Origin: Pomphorhynchus laevis
Lineage: Eukaryota > Acanthocephala > Palaeacanthocephala > Echinorhynchida > Pomphorhynchidae
Reading direction: 5' to 3'
NCBI GenBank assembly: GCA_012934845.2
Contig: WNNJ02003831.1
Coordinates: forward strand, 1 to 64,000
DNA: 64,000 nt
The position numbers were made by a program, and so were the translations under genes. Shown piece after piece: positions 9,382 to 24,400 of the stretch. The notes beneath the pieces are model-generated. The model ran no database searches. It saw only the letters and a program-made list of their open reading frames with translations, and was not told the DNA's origin. Every line of letters begins with the position of its first letter. The first letter of the stretch is position 1.

Positions 9382-11923
9382 GTTAATTCTACCGTTCCAA
9401 TTGCGAGTGAAGTTCTGAAGCATCGAAAAGTATACAATCCTCGAAAGCTTTTCGGAGTTACTACATTAGACATAGTTAGAGCAAATACTTTTGTTTCACA
9501 ACTTAAGGTAGATTCATATTTGTATTTTTAAAAATCCACTGTTCAAATTAAGAACATATCGGTTGATAAAGTTCAAGTACCTGTGGTTGCTGGTCATAGT
9601 GGGGATACAATTGTTCCGCTTCTTTCTCAAGTCGTTCCAAAATGCTCATTTACAGAGGTTAGTTGATAATAGTTGCTAAACTATAAGTTGGTATTACAAA
9701 AAAATATTTTTGATCATTTGCGGTTTGGATGTAATTGAAATTTTTAGAAAGAACGTGATGCGCTTGTTAAGCGAATTCAGAATGCAGGTACAGAAGTTGT
9801 TAATGCTAAGGCAGGTGCTGGCAGCGCTACTCTATCGATGGCATTTGCGGCAAGTCGTTTTGTTCAATCTATTTTAAAGGCTAAATTTGGAGAAACAGGA
9901 ATTGTTGAGTGCGCATTAAGTGAAGAGAGCGATGCTCGTCAGGAACCTAGATTCTTCTCTAGACCTCATTTACTTGGCGTAAGTAAAATTTTTATTACGA
10001 AATCAGGCGTCTATATTACAACTCATACAATACTTATGATTGCATAAGCTACACTGCACGAAACAAATATCTTGTAATAATACTTTCCAAAAATACTCTA
10101 AACGCATACAGTCAACGCAAAAAGTCAAATTATTTGAAATGTTGAATTTCGAGCTACAAATAGATATTTCGTGTATTCCGATAACTATATAAATATTTTG
10201 TAGAAAACAATTGAAAAACAAAAACCTTACATTTCGTATATTTTCAATAAGATAAATTGAATGAACAATTGCATACACGAGCGAGTATCATCATTTGGTC
10301 GGCTTCATTAATTATCCTCGTGTGAATTCTTTAATCCTAGATGCAGCACTGTACACTACAATCAGCGTAGGTGGACCTCATCAGCAGTGAGCCTACGCCT
10401 ACATTTCGTGTTTCGGTCATTTAATTATCTGCTGAATCAATTATCTGATAAATCAATCGAAAATGTTAAATGTTCGATCGAATAATCGATAATTTAGTAA
10501 CTTAAATATTCACTTATTTTTTTCGTTAAACCCGTGTGGAAGCGCACTCGGTTCTCAATGTACGCGTCTTCTATTTCGCATGGTTGTAGGCTAAATCCGG
10601 GTGCAATTGATCAGCTTGTAAATCCTTGTGTAGTGTGCCAAGTCAGCGCTGTTTTGATCGCCTTTTCGGACGTTTATTATCTACTTGGATTCTCAGGCAT
10701 GTTTTCGCCATTGAGTTTTCAGTTACATGCAGAGTATGGCCGAACCATCGAAAACGGGCTTCTACCATATTTTCATTGATTGGCGCAACACCGTACCGGA
10801 TCTCGTCGTTGGGCACATGGTCGAGGCGACGAGTTTGTAAAGATGTCTTCATTAAGTTGAGAGAGCGAGAAAATTTTAAGTACGCCTACAGATCGGCATA
10901 TCGCAAGTTCTATTACTAGGAAGGTGTCCGCGTTTAGCTCACTTGTCATTTGGTTTACTGCGGGGGAGTTTCTGGGGATACCAGAGATGGAACGAACACG
11001 CTCTTTAATTAAAGGGGTGTGTCCGTATTTAAAAATTTAATATTAAATATTTCAGTTAAATATTTAAGTGAATAACTTTACTATTCACTAACAATTTTAT
11101 TTAAAAATTAATTATAAATTAGTGGTTATTAATTAAATCAATTATATTAAAAATACATTAATTATCTTTACCGGCATTTATAATTAAAATAATGTTGTAA
11201 TATAATATGATAATATTAAAATAATATAATATTATATTATATGATAATATAATAATATGAATAATATCAGCATCTCGAACTTAAAAAAATCAAAACCACT
11301 AGACTCCCAAATTGGCGAACATGGTAAATGTTAATGGCAACATTTTTATGACATCCGAAAATTTCAAAAATTTCAAGTGAACTGGACATTAACAATAGCA
11401 AAATTGTAAAACGTTGCATCCATCTGTTATCCGAATGATTAAAAGGCGAAAAGACATTTTTATTAATTTAATAATTTTAAGGGATTTTTAAATTTATATA
11501 AACATATAATTTGGGTTAATAATCTAAAATGTATTATCTATTTTAAATTGTTCAAATAACAAAATAGTCAATAACAAAATATTGGTTATATTTAGACAGT
11601 AGAAGATAAAAATGTAAAAGAGCTTTTAATGTTATAAGAAAAACCTTAAAATTATAAAATTTCGGGTTTTGTTCGTTGGTGATTGTAATTTCTTCTTAAA
11701 GACATTTGTGATACAGGTTATAGATTAAGAGCTTGCTCTAAATTTATTAATTAATCTTTCAGTTATTTAATTTTTTTAGCTAAACGGAATTGAAAAATCA
11801 TTAGAACTTGGAAATATCTCGAAAGCAGAAGAAACTTTATTACAAAAAGCGAATGAAGAACTTTCCAAGAATATTAAAAAGGGCATTGAGTTCGGAAAGA
11901 ATTACTGCAAACAACTCAATTAA
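9382..11923 (+). CDS. MDH2: Mitochondrial malate dehydrogenase, last four exons
   Basis: This gene makes the TCA-cycle enzyme that oxidises malate to oxaloacetate with NAD+ in the mitochondrial matrix. Exons read directly: 9382-9507 ([29 protein letters not shown]), 9553-9657 ([20 protein letters not shown]), 9748-9978 ([20 protein letters not shown]) and 11780-11923 ([12 protein letters not shown] to the stop). Introns obey GT-AG, phase 0, at 45, 90 and 1801 bp. The Asp of TTLDIVR, the Arg of VRAN and the His of GHSGD, the family's catalytic residues, are present. The frame is clean across all four exons, so it looks functional. The exons for the mitochondrial targeting peptide and NAD-binding half are not in the window; upstream DNA is LINE debris, so the preceding intron is either long or the gene is cut off. 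Confidence 0.94.
10522..10850 (-). pseudogene. RTE-like LINE C-terminal fragment inside an MDH intron
   Basis: On the minus strand one frame reads [20 protein letters not shown], then [34 protein letters not shown] and, past a stop, [20 protein letters not shown]. This is the well-known tail of RTE-clade LINE proteins (VAPI-KMREARLRWYGHV, KRPRGRPKQRWLDTL, LHPDQA). RT and nuclease are absent, so it is a 5'-truncated dead copy. It sits antisense to the host gene within its last intron. Confidence 0.8.
10851..11779. other. Rest of the last MDH intron, mostly AT-rich
   Basis: A GC-richer piece near 10920-11020 (with TTTACTGCGGGGGAGTTTCT) may be another element remnant, but I cannot name it. From about 11030 on it is AT-rich with TA-repeat character near 11200-11265. 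The acceptor at 11778-11779 is preceded by a run of T. Confidence 0.45.
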
Positions 11924-12456
11924 CTAACTTTATAATTTATTGATCGACATTAGGTGTTAAACACTAAAACGTTTGCTTTATTTTGGTCTCCACGTAAATT
12001 TATCTTTTAAATTTTAAAATATCGATGTTACATATTAGAAAAGTTAAAAATGTAAATGTATATCATTCTTAGTAGGTATATTATTCATATAATGCAGATA
12101 AGTGTGGTCAACCTTAGCTACTATGAGGCCAAATTATCATTATTTATTTACTTAAAAGACCAAACTAAATTATTAAACGTGATAATTTTTATCCGTACAA
12201 AGTCAACTTTACTGTACAATATAAAGACAGCGTTGATATGCAATTTATCGAAACACAGATAAGAACAATTGCGTTTGGTCAACAAAATCGAAAAGTTTTC
12301 TCATGTTTTGGTTTATAATTCTGATGACTTGTTAATTTATTTAGTTTATTTAATATTTGAATGTTTATTTGAATTTATAGCTTATTCTTGTTAATAATTT
12401 CAAGGAACTAAGGGGATGAAACATGACGATGTCTGGCGTACAACAAAAATTTATAT
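11924..12456. other. MDH 3' flank up to the satellite edge
   Basis: AT-rich with no convincing frame. At about 12388-12430 there is a segment, CTTGTTAATAATTTCAAGGA then ACTAAGGGGATG and GATGTCTGG, that also occurs, diverged, at 26269-26318 on the other side of the satellite array. In the second place it looks like a splice acceptor and the start of an exon. Confidence 0.5.
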
Positions 12457-15400
12457 GAATTTACCTTTTTATTAATTTAATTAATAAAAATTGATTGTTT
12501 ATTATAATAAATAATTTTTTACATTTTTAATTATTTCATATTTTACTTTTTCATTTCTCAATTTGAAACTACTCGACCATTCAACTACTCGACCATTTCG
12601 GTCATTTAATTTTTGTCTTGCCTTAATTGACAACTATTGAACTGGATTCATAAAAACGTTCAAAGCGCCGTTATGACAAAGCGTCGTTATTTACATTTTT
12701 ATTAATTTTATATGTTGACTGTAAATAATTTTTTACTTATTTAATTATTTCATATTTTATTTTTTCATTTCTCAATTTGCAACTACTCGACCATTCAACT
12801 ACTCGACAATTTCGGTCATTCAATTTTTGACTTGCCTTAATTGACAACTATTGAACTGGATTCATAAAAAACGTTCAAACGCCGTTATGACAAAGCGTCG
12901 TTATTTACATTTTTATTAATTTTATATGTTGATTGTAAATAATTTTTTACTTGTTTAATTATTTCATATTTTATTTTTTCATTTCTCAATTTGCAACTAC
13001 TCTACCATTCAACTACTCGACCATTTCGGTCATTCAATTTTTGACTTGCCTTAATTGACAACTATTGAACTGGATTCATAAAAAACGTTAAACGCCGTTA
13101 TGACAAAGCGTCGTTATTTACATTTTTATAAATTTTATATGTTGATTGTAAATAATTTTTTACTTATTTAATTATTTCATATTTTATTTTTTCATTTCTC
13201 AATTTGCAACTACTTGACCATTCAACTACTCGACCATTTCGGTTATTCAATTTTTGTCTTGCTCTTAATTGACAACTATTGAACTGGATTCATAAAAAAC
13301 GTTCAAACGCCGTTATGACAAAGCGTCGTTATTTACATTTTTATTAATATTATATGTTGATTGTAAATAATTTTTTACTAATTTAATTATTTCAAATCGT
13401 ATTTTTTCATTTCTCAATTTGCAACTACTCGACCATTCAACCACTCGACTATTTCGGTTATTCAATTTTTGTCTTGCTCTTAATTGACAACTATTGAACT
13501 GGATTCATAAAAAACGTTCAAACTGCCGTTATGACAAAGCGTCGTTATTTACATTTTTATTAATATTATATGTTGATTGTAAATAATTTTTTACTTATTT
13601 AATTATTTAAAATTTTAATTTTTTCATTTCTCAATTTGCAACTACTCGACCATTCAACTACTCGACAATTTCGGTCATTCAATTATTGTCTTGCTCTTAA
13701 TTGACAACTATTGAACTGGATTCATAAAAAACGTTCAAAGCGTTGTTATGACAAAGCGTCGTTATTTACATTTTTATTAATATTATATGTTGATTGTAAA
13801 TAATTTTTTACCTTATTTAATTATTTCATATTTTATTTTTTCATTTCTCAATTTGCAACTACTCGACCATTCAACTACTCGACCATTTCGGTCATTCAAT
13901 TTTTGACTTGCTCTTAATTGACAACTATTGAACTGGATTCATAAAAAACGTTCAAAGCGCCGTTGTGACAAAGCGTCGTTATTTACATTTTTATTAATAT
14001 TATATGTTGATTGTAAATAATTTTTTACTTATTTAATTATTTCATATTTTATTTTTTCATTTCTCAATTTGCAACTACTCGACCATTCAACTACTCGACC
14101 ATTTCGGTCATTCAATTATTGACTTGCCTTAATTGACAACTATTGAACTGGTTTCATAAAAACGTTCAAAGCGCAGTTATGACAAAGCGTCGTTATTTAC
14201 ATTTTTATTAATTTTATATGTTGATTGTAAATAATTTTTTACTTATTTAATTATTTAAAATTTTAATTTTTTCATTTCTCAATTTGCAACTACTCGACCA
14301 TTCAACTACTCGACAATTTCGGTCATTCAATTTTTACTTGCCATAATTGACAACTTATGAACTGGATTCATAAAAAACGTTCAAACGCCGTTATGACAAA
14401 GCGTCGTTATTTACATTTTTATTAATATTATATGTTGATTGTAAATAATTTTTTACCTGTTTAATTATTTCATATTTTATTTTTTCATTTCTCAATTTGC
14501 AACTACTCGACCATTCAACTACTCGACAATTTCGGTCATTCAATTATTGTCTTGCCTTAATTGACAACTAAGAAACTGGATTCATAAAAACGTTCAAACG
14601 CCGTTATGACAAAGCGTTGTTATTTACATTTTTATTAATTTTATATGTTGATTTAAAATAATTTTTTACCTGTTTAATTATTTCATATTTTATTTTTTCA
14701 TTTCTCAATTTGCAACTACTCGACCATTCAACTACTCAACCATTTCGGTCATTCAATTTTTGACTTGCTCTTAATTGACAACTATTGAACTGGATTCATA
14801 AAAAACGTTCAAAGCGCCGTTGTGACAAAGCGTCGTTATTTATATTTTTATTAATTTTATATGTTGATTGTAAATAATTTTTTACTTATTTAATTATTTC
14901 AAATTTTATTTTTTCATTTCTCAATTTGCAACTACTCGACCATTCAACTACTCGACAATTTCGGTTATTCAATTTTTACTTGCCATAATTGACAACTTAT
15001 GAACTGGATTCATAAAAAACGTTCAAACGCCGTTATGACAAAGCGTCGTTATTTACATTTTTATTAATATTATATGTTGATTGTAAATAATTTTTTACCT
15101 GTTTAATTATTTCATATTTTATTTTTTCATTTCTCAATTTGCAACTACTCGACCATTCAACTACTCGACAATTTCGGTCATTCAATTATTGTCTTGCCTT
15201 AATTGACAACTAAGAAACTGGATTCATAAAAACGTTCAAACGCCGTTATGACAAAGCGTTGTTATTTACATTTTTATTAATTTTATATGTTGATTTAAAA
15301 TAATTTTTTACCTGTTTAATTATTTCATATTTTATTTTTTCATTTCTCAATTTGCAACTACTCGACCATTCAACTACTCAACCATTTCGGTCATTCAATT

Positions 15401-18400
15401 TTTGACTTGCTCTTAATTGACAACTATTGAACTGGATTCATAAAAAACGTTCAAAGCGCCGTTGTGACAAAGCGTCGTTATTTACATTTTTATTAATTTT
15501 ATATGTTGATTGTAAATAATTTTTTACTTATTTAATTATTTCATATTTTATTTTTTCATTTCTCAATTTGCAACTACTCGACCATTCAACTGCTCGACCA
15601 TTTCGGTCATTCAATTATTGACTTGCCTTAATTGACAACTAAGAAACTGGATTCATAAAAAACGTTCAAAGCGCCGTTATGACAAAGCGTCGGTTTTTAC
15701 ATTTATATAAATTTTATATGTTAATTGTAAATAATTTTTTACTTATTTAATTATTTCAAATTTCATTTTTTCATTTCTCAATTTGCAACTACTCGACCAT
15801 CCAACTACTCGCCCATTTCGGTCATTCAATTTTTGACTTGCTCTTAATTGACAACTATTGAACTGGATTCATAAAAAACGTTCAAAGCGCCGTTGTGAAA
15901 AGCGTCGTTATTTTTTTTTTAAATTTTATATGTTGATTGTAAATAATTTTTTACTTATTTAATTATTTCAAATTTTATTTTTTAATTTCTCAATTTGCAA
16001 CTACTCGACCATTCAACTACTTGACAATTTCGGTTATTCAATTTTGTCTTGCTCTTAATTGACAACTATTGAACTGGATTCATAAAAACGTTCAAAGCGC
16101 AGTTATGACAAAGCGTCGTTATTTACATTTTTATTAATTTTATAAGTTGATTGTAAATAATTTTTTTCATTTCATATTTTATTTTTTCATTTCTCAATTT
16201 GCAACTACTCGACCATTCAACTACTCAACCATTTCGGTCATTCAATTTTTGACTTGCTCTTAATTGACAACTATTGAACTGGATTCATAAAAAACGTTCA
16301 AAGCGCCGTTGTGACAAAGCGTCGTTATTTATATTTTTATTAATTTTATATGTTGATTGTAAATAATTTTTTACTTATTTAATTATTTCAAATTTTATTT
16401 TTTCATTTCTCAATTTGCAACTACTCGACCATTCAACTGCTCGACCATTTCGGTCATTCAATTTTTGACTTGCTCTTAATTGACAACTATTGAACTGGAT
16501 TCATAAAAAACGTTCAAACGCCGGTTTGACAAAGCGTCGTTATTTACATTTTTATTAATTTTATATGTTGACTGTAAATAATTTTTTACTTATTTAATTA
16601 TTTCATATTTTATTTTTTCATTTCTCAATTTGCAACTACTCGACCATTCAACTCTCGACCATTTCGGTCATTCAATTTTTGACTTGCTTTAATTGACAAA
16701 TATTGAACTGGATACATAAAAAAACGTTCAAACGCCGTTATGACAAAGCGTCGTTATTTACATTTTTGTTAATTTTATATGTTGATTGTAAATAATTTTT
16801 TACTTATTTAATTATTTCATATTTTATTTTTTCATTTCTCAATTTGCAACTACTCGACCATTCAACTACTCGACCATTTCGGTCATTCAATTTTTGACTT
16901 GCCTTAATTGACAACTATTGAACTGGATTCATAAAAAACGTTCAAAGCGCAGTTATGACAAAGCGTCGTTATTTACATTTTTATTAATTTTATATGTTGA
17001 TTGTAAATAATTTTTTACTTATTTAATTATTTCATATTTTATTTTTTCATTTCTCAATTTGCAACTACTCGACCATTCAACTACTCGACCATTTCGGTCA
17101 TTCAATTTTTGACTTGCCTTAATTGACAACTATTGAACTTGATTCATAAAAACGTTCAAACGCCGTTATGACAAAGCGTCGTTATTTACATTTTTATTAA
17201 TTTTATATGTTGATTGTAAATAATTTTTTACTTATTTAATTATTTCATATTTTATTTTTTCATTTCTCAATTTGCAACTACTTGACCATTCAACTACTCG
17301 ACCATTTCGGTTATTCAATTTTTGTCTTGCTCTTAATTGACAACTATTGAACTGGATTCATAAAAAACGTTCAAACGCCGTTATGACAAAGCGTCGTTAT
17401 TTACATTTTTATTAATTTTATATGTTGATTGTAAATAATTTTTTACTTATTTAATTATTTCATATTTTATTTTTTCATTTCTCAATTTGCAACTACTCGA
17501 CCATTCAACTACTCGACAATTTCGGTTATTCAATTTTGTCTTGCTCTTAATTGACAACTATTGAACTGGTTTCATAAAAACGTTCAAAGCGCATTTATGA
17601 CAAAGCGTCGTTATTTACATTTTTATTAATTTTATATGTTGATTGTAAATAATTTTTTACTTATTTAATTATTTCATATTTTATTTTTTCATTTCTCAAT
17701 TTGCAACTACTCGACCATTCAACTACTCGACAATTTCGGTTATTCAATTTTGTCTTGCTCTTAATTGACAACTATTGAACTGGTTTCATAAAAACGTTCA
17801 AAGCGCAGTTATGACAAAGCGTCGTTATTTACATTTTTATTAATTTTATATGTTGATTGTAAATAATTTTTTACTTATTTAATTATTTCAAATTTTATTT
17901 TTTCATTTCTCAATTTGCAACTACTCGACCATTCAACTACTCGACAATTTCGGTTATTCAATTATTATCTTGCTCTTAATTGACAACTATTGAACTGGAT
18001 TCATAAAAACGTTCAAAGCGCAGTTATGACAAAGCGTCGTTATTTACATTTTTATTAATTTTATAAGTTGATTGTAAATAATTTTTTACTTGTTTATTTA
18101 TTTCATATTTTATTTTTTCATTTCTCAATTTGCAACTACTCTACCATTCAACTACTCGACCATTTCGGTCATTCAATTTTTGACTTGCTCTTAATTGACA
18201 ACTATTGAACTGGATTCATAAAAAACGTTCAAAGCGCCGTTGTGACAAAGCGTCGTTATTTACATTTTTATTAATATTATATGTTGATTGTAAATAATTT
18301 TTTACTTATTTAATTATTTAAAATTTTAATTTTTTCATTTCTCAATTTGCAACTACTCGACCATTCAACTACTCGACAATTTCGGTCATTCAATTTTTGA

Positions 18401-21400
18401 CTTGCCTTAATTGACAACTAAGAAACTGGATTCATAAAAAACGTTCAAAGCGTTGTTATGACAAAGCGTCGTTATTTACATTTTTATTAATATTATATGT
18501 TGATTGTAAATAATTTTTTACCTGTTTAATTATTTCATATTTTATTTTTTCATTTCTCAATTTGCAACTACTCGACCATTCAACTACTCGACAATTTCGG
18601 TCATTCAATTATTGTCTTGCTCTTAATTGACAACTATTGAACTGGATTCATAAAAACGTTCAAACGCCGTTATGACAAAGCGTTGTTATTTACATTTTTA
18701 TTAATATTATATGTTGATTTTAAATAATTTTTTACCTGTTTAATTATTTCATATTTTATTTTTTCATTTCTCAATTTGCAACTACTCGACCATTCAACTA
18801 CTCGACCATTTCGGTCATTCAATTTTTAACTTGCCATAATTGACAACTATTGAACTGGATTCATAAAAACGTTCAAACGCCGTTATGACAAAGCGTCGTT
18901 ATTTACCTTTTTATTTATTTTATATATTGATTGTAAATAATTTTTTACTTATTTAATTATTTCATATTTTATTTTTTCATTTCTCAATTTGTAACTACTC
19001 GACCATTCAACTCTCGACCATTTCGGTCATTCAATTTTTGACTTGCTTTAATTGACAAATATTGAACTGGATACATAAAAAAACGTTCAAACGCCGTTAT
19101 GACAAAGCGTCGTTATTTACATTTTTGTTAATTTTATATGTTGATTGTAAATAATTTTTTACTTATTTAATTATTTCATATTTTATTTTTTCATTTCTCA
19201 ATTTGCAACTACTTGACCATTCAACTACTCGACCATTTCGGTTATTCAATTTTTGTCTTGCTCTTAATTGACAACTATTGAACTGGATTCATAAAAAACG
19301 TTCAAACGCCGTTATGACAAAGCGTCGTTATTTACATTTTTATTAATATTATATGTTGATTGTAAATAATTTTTTACTTATTTAATTATTTCATATTTTA
19401 TTTTTTCATTTCTCAATTTGCAACTACTCGACCATTCAACTACTCGACCATTTCGGTTATTCAATTTTTGTCTTGCTCTTAATTGACAACTATTGAACTG
19501 GATTCATAAAAACGTTCAAAGCGCCGTTATGACAAAGCGTCGTTATTTACATTTTTATTAATTTTATATGTTGATTGTAAATAATTTTTTACTTATTTAA
19601 TTATTTCATATTTTATTTTTTCATTTCTCAATTTGCAACTACTCGACCATTCAACTACTCGACCATTTCGGTCATTCAATTTTTGACTTGCCTTAATTGA
19701 CAACTATTGAACTGGATTCATAAAAACGTTCAAAGCGCAGTTATGACAAAGCGTCGTTATTTACATTTTTATTAATTTTATATGTTGATTGTAAATAATT
19801 TTTTACTTATTTAATTATTTCATATTTTATTTTTTCATTTCTCAATTTGCAACTACTCGACCATTCAACTACTCGACCATTTCGGTCATTCAATTTTTGA
19901 CTTGCTCTTAATTGACAACTATTGAACTGGATTCATAAAAAAACGTTCAAACGCCGTTATGACAAAGCGTCGTTATTTACATTTTTATTAATTTTATATG
20001 TTGATTGTAAATAATTTTTTACTTATTTAATTATTTCATATTTTATTTTTTCATTTCTCAATTTGCAACTACTTGACCATTCAACTACTCGACCATTTCG
20101 GTTATTCAATTTTTGTCTTGCTCTTAATTGACAACTATTGAACTGGATTCATAAAAAACGTTCAAACGCCGTTATGACAAAGCGTCGTTATTTACATTTT
20201 TATTAATATTATATGTTGATTGTAAATAATTTTTTACTTATTTAATTATTTCATATTTTATTTTTTCATTTCTCAATTTGCAACTACTCGACCATTCAAC
20301 TACTCGACCATTTCGGTCATTCAATTTTTGACTTGCTTTAATTGACAACTATTGAACTGGATTCATAAAAAACGTTCAAAGCGCCGTTATGACAAAGCGT
20401 CGTTATTTACATTTTTATTAATTTTATATGTTGATTGTAAATAATTTTTTACTTGTTTAATTATTTCATATTTTATTTTTTCATTTCTCAATTTGCAACT
20501 ACTCGACCATTCAACTACTCGACCATTTCGGTCATTCAATTTTTGTCTTGCTCTTAATTGACAACTATTGAACTGGATTCATAAAAAACGTTCAAACGCC
20601 GTTATGACAAAGCGTCGTTATTTACATTTTTATTAATTTTATATGTTGATTGTAAATAATTTTTTACTTATTTAATTATTTCATATTTTATTTTTTCATT
20701 TCTCAATTTGCAACTACTCGACCATTCAACTACTCGACCATTTCGGTTATTCAATTTTTGTCTTGCTCTTAATTGACAACTATTGAACTGGATTCATAAA
20801 AAACGTTCAAAGCGCAGTTATGACAAAGCGTCGTTATTTACATTTTTATTAATTTTATATGTTGATTGTAAATAATTTTTTACTTATTTAATTATTTAAA
20901 ATTTTAATTTTTTCATTTCTCAATTTGCAACTACTCGACCATTCAACTACTCGACAATTTCGGTCATTCAATTTTTACTTGCCATAATTGACAACTTATG
21001 AACTGGATTCATAAAAAACGTTCAAACGCCGTTATGACAAAGCGTCGTTATTTACATTTTTATTAATATTATATGTTGATTGTAAATAATTTTTTACCTG
21101 TTTAATTATTTCATATTTTATTTTTTCATTTCTCAATTTGCAACTACTCGACCATTCAACTACTCAACCATTTCGGTCATTCAATTTTTGACTTGCTCTT
21201 AATTGACAACTATTGAACTGGATTCATAAAAAACGTTCAAAGCGCCGTTGTGACAAAGCGTCGTTATTTATATTTTTATTAATTTTATATGTTGATTGTA
21301 AATAATTTTTTACTTATTTAATTATTTCAAATTTTATTTTTTCATTTCTCAATTTGCAACTACTCGACCATTCAACTACTCGACAATTTCGGTTATTCAA

Positions 21401-24400
21401 TTTTGTCTTGCTCTTAATTGACAACTATTGAACTGGATTCATAAAAACGTTCAAAGCGCAGTTATGACAAAGCGTCGTTATTTACATTTTTATTAATTTT
21501 ATAAGTTGATTGTAAATAATTTTTTACTTATTTAATTATTTCATATTTTATTTTTTCATTTCTCAATTTGCAACTACTCGACCATTCAACTACTCGACCA
21601 TTTCGGTCATTCAATTTTTGACTTGCTCTTAATTGACAACTATTGAACTGGATTCATAAAAAACGTTCAAAGCGCTGTTATGACAAAGCGTCGTTATTTA
21701 CATTTTTATTAATTTTATATGTTGATTGTAAATAATTTTTTACTTATTTAATTATTTCATATTTTATTTTTTCATTTCTCAATTTGCAACTACTCGACCA
21801 TTCAACTGCTCGACCATTTCGGTCATTCAATTATTGACTTGCCTTAATTGACAACTAAGAAACTGGATTCATAAAAAACGTTCAAAGCGCCGTTATGACA
21901 AAGCGTCGGTTTTTACATTTATATAAATTTTATATGTTGATTGTAAATAATTTTTTACTTATTTAATTATTTCAAATTTCATTTTTTCATTTCTCAATTT
22001 GCAACTACTCGACCATCCAACTACTCGCCCATTTCGGTCATTCAATTTTTGACTTGCTCTTAATTGACAACTATTGAACTGGATTCATAAAAAACGTTCA
22101 AAGCGCCGTTGTGACAAAGCGTCGTTATTTACATTTTTATTAATTTTATATGTTGATTGTAAATAATTTTTTACTTATTTAATTATTTCATATTTTATTT
22201 TTTCATTTCTCAATTTGCAACTACTCGACCATTCAACTACTCGACAATTTCGGTTATTCAATTTTGTCTTGCTCTTAATTGACAACTATTGAACTGGATT
22301 CATAAAAACGTTCAAAGCGCAGTTATGACAAAGCGTCGTTATTTACATTTTTATTAATTTTATAAGTTGATTGTAAATAATTTTTTACTTATTTAATTAT
22401 TTCATATTTTATTTTTTCATTTCTCAATTTGCAACTACTCGACCATTCAACTACTCGACCATTTCGGTCATTCAATTTTTGACTTGCTCTTAATTGACAA
22501 CTATTGAACTGGATTCATAAAAAACGTTCAAAGCGCCGTTATGACAAAGCGTCGTTATTTACATTTTTATTAATTTTATATGTTGATTGTAAATAATTTT
22601 TTACTTATTTAATTATTTCATATTTTATTTTTTCATTTCTCAATTTGCAACTACTCGACCATTCAACTACTCGACCATTTCGGTCATTCAATTTTTGTCT
22701 TGCTCTTAATTGACAACTATTGAACTGGTTTCATAAAAACGTTCAAAGCGCAGTTATGACAAAGCGTCGTTATTTACATTTTTATTAATTTTATATGTTG
22801 ACTGTAAATAATTTTTTACTTATTTAATTATTTCATATTTTATTTTTTCATTTCTCAATTTGCAACTACTCGACCATTCAACTCTCGACCATTTCGGTCA
22901 TTCAATTTTTGACTTGCTTTAATTGACAAATATTGAACTGGATACATAAAAAAACGTTCAAACGCCGTTATGACAAAGCGTCGTTATTTACATTTTTGTT
23001 AATTTTATATGTTGATTGTAAATAATTTTTTACTTATTTAATTATTTCATATTTTATTTTTTCATTTCTCAATTTGCAACTACTCGACCATTCAACTACT
23101 CGACCATTTCGGTCATTCAATTTTTGACTTGCTCTTAATTGACAACTATTGAACTGGATTCATAAAAACGTTCAAAGCGCCGTTATGACAAAGCGTCGTT
23201 ATTTACATTTTTATTAATTTTATATGTTGATTGTAAATAATTTTTTACTTATTTAATTATTTCATATTTTATTTTTTCATTTCTCAATTTGCAACTACTC
23301 GACCATTCAACTACTCGACAATTTCGGTTATTCAATTTTGTCTTGCTCTTAATTGACAACTATTGAACTGGATTCATAAAAACGTTCAAAGCGCCGTTAT
23401 GACAAAGCGTCGTTATTTACATTTTTATTAATTTTATATGTTGATTGTAAATAATTTTTTACTTATTTAATTATTTAAAATTTTAATTTTTTCATTTCTC
23501 AATTTGCAACTACTCGACCATTCAACTACTCGACAATTTCGGTCATTCAATTTTTGACTTGCCTTAATTGACAACTAAGAAACTGGATTCATAAAAAACG
23601 TTCAAAGCGTTGTTATGACAAAGCGTCGTTATTTACATTTTTATTAATATTATATGTTGATTGTAAATAATTTTTTACCTGTTTAATTATTTCATATTTT
23701 ATTTTTTCATTTCTCAATTTGCAACTACTCGACCATTCAACTACTCGACAATTTCGGTCATTCAATTATTGTCTTGCTCTTAATTGACAACTATTGAACT
23801 GGATTCATAAAAACGTTCAAACGCCGTTATGACAAAGCGTTGTTATTTACATTTTTATTAATATTATATGTTGATTTTAAATAATTTTTTACCTGTTTAA
23901 TTATTTCATATTTTATTTTTTCATTTCTCAATTTGCAACTACTCGACCATTCAACTACTCGACCATTTCGGTCATTCAATTTTTAACTTGCCATAATTGA
24001 CAACTATTGAACTGGATTCATAAAAACGTTCAAACGCCGTTATGACAAAGCGTCGTTATTTACCTTTTTATTTATTTTATATATTGATTGTAAATAATTT
24101 TTTACTTATTTAATTATTTCATATTTTATTTTTTCATTTCTCAATTTGTAACTACTCGACCATTCAACTCTCGACCATTTCGGTCATTCAATTTTTGACT
24201 TGCTTTAATTGACAAATATTGAACTGGATACATAAAAAAACGTTCAAACGCCGTTATGACAAAGCGTCGTTATTTACATTATTATTAATTTTATATGTTG
24301 ATTGTAAATAATTTTTTACTTATTTAATTTTTTCATATTTTATTTTTTCATTTCTCAATTTGCAACTACTCGACCATTCAACTACTCGACCATTTCGGTC

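Noticed and set aside
12056-12262. 68-codon frame after the MDH gene
   Set aside because: AT-driven composition, no motif and no splice context; treated as noise.
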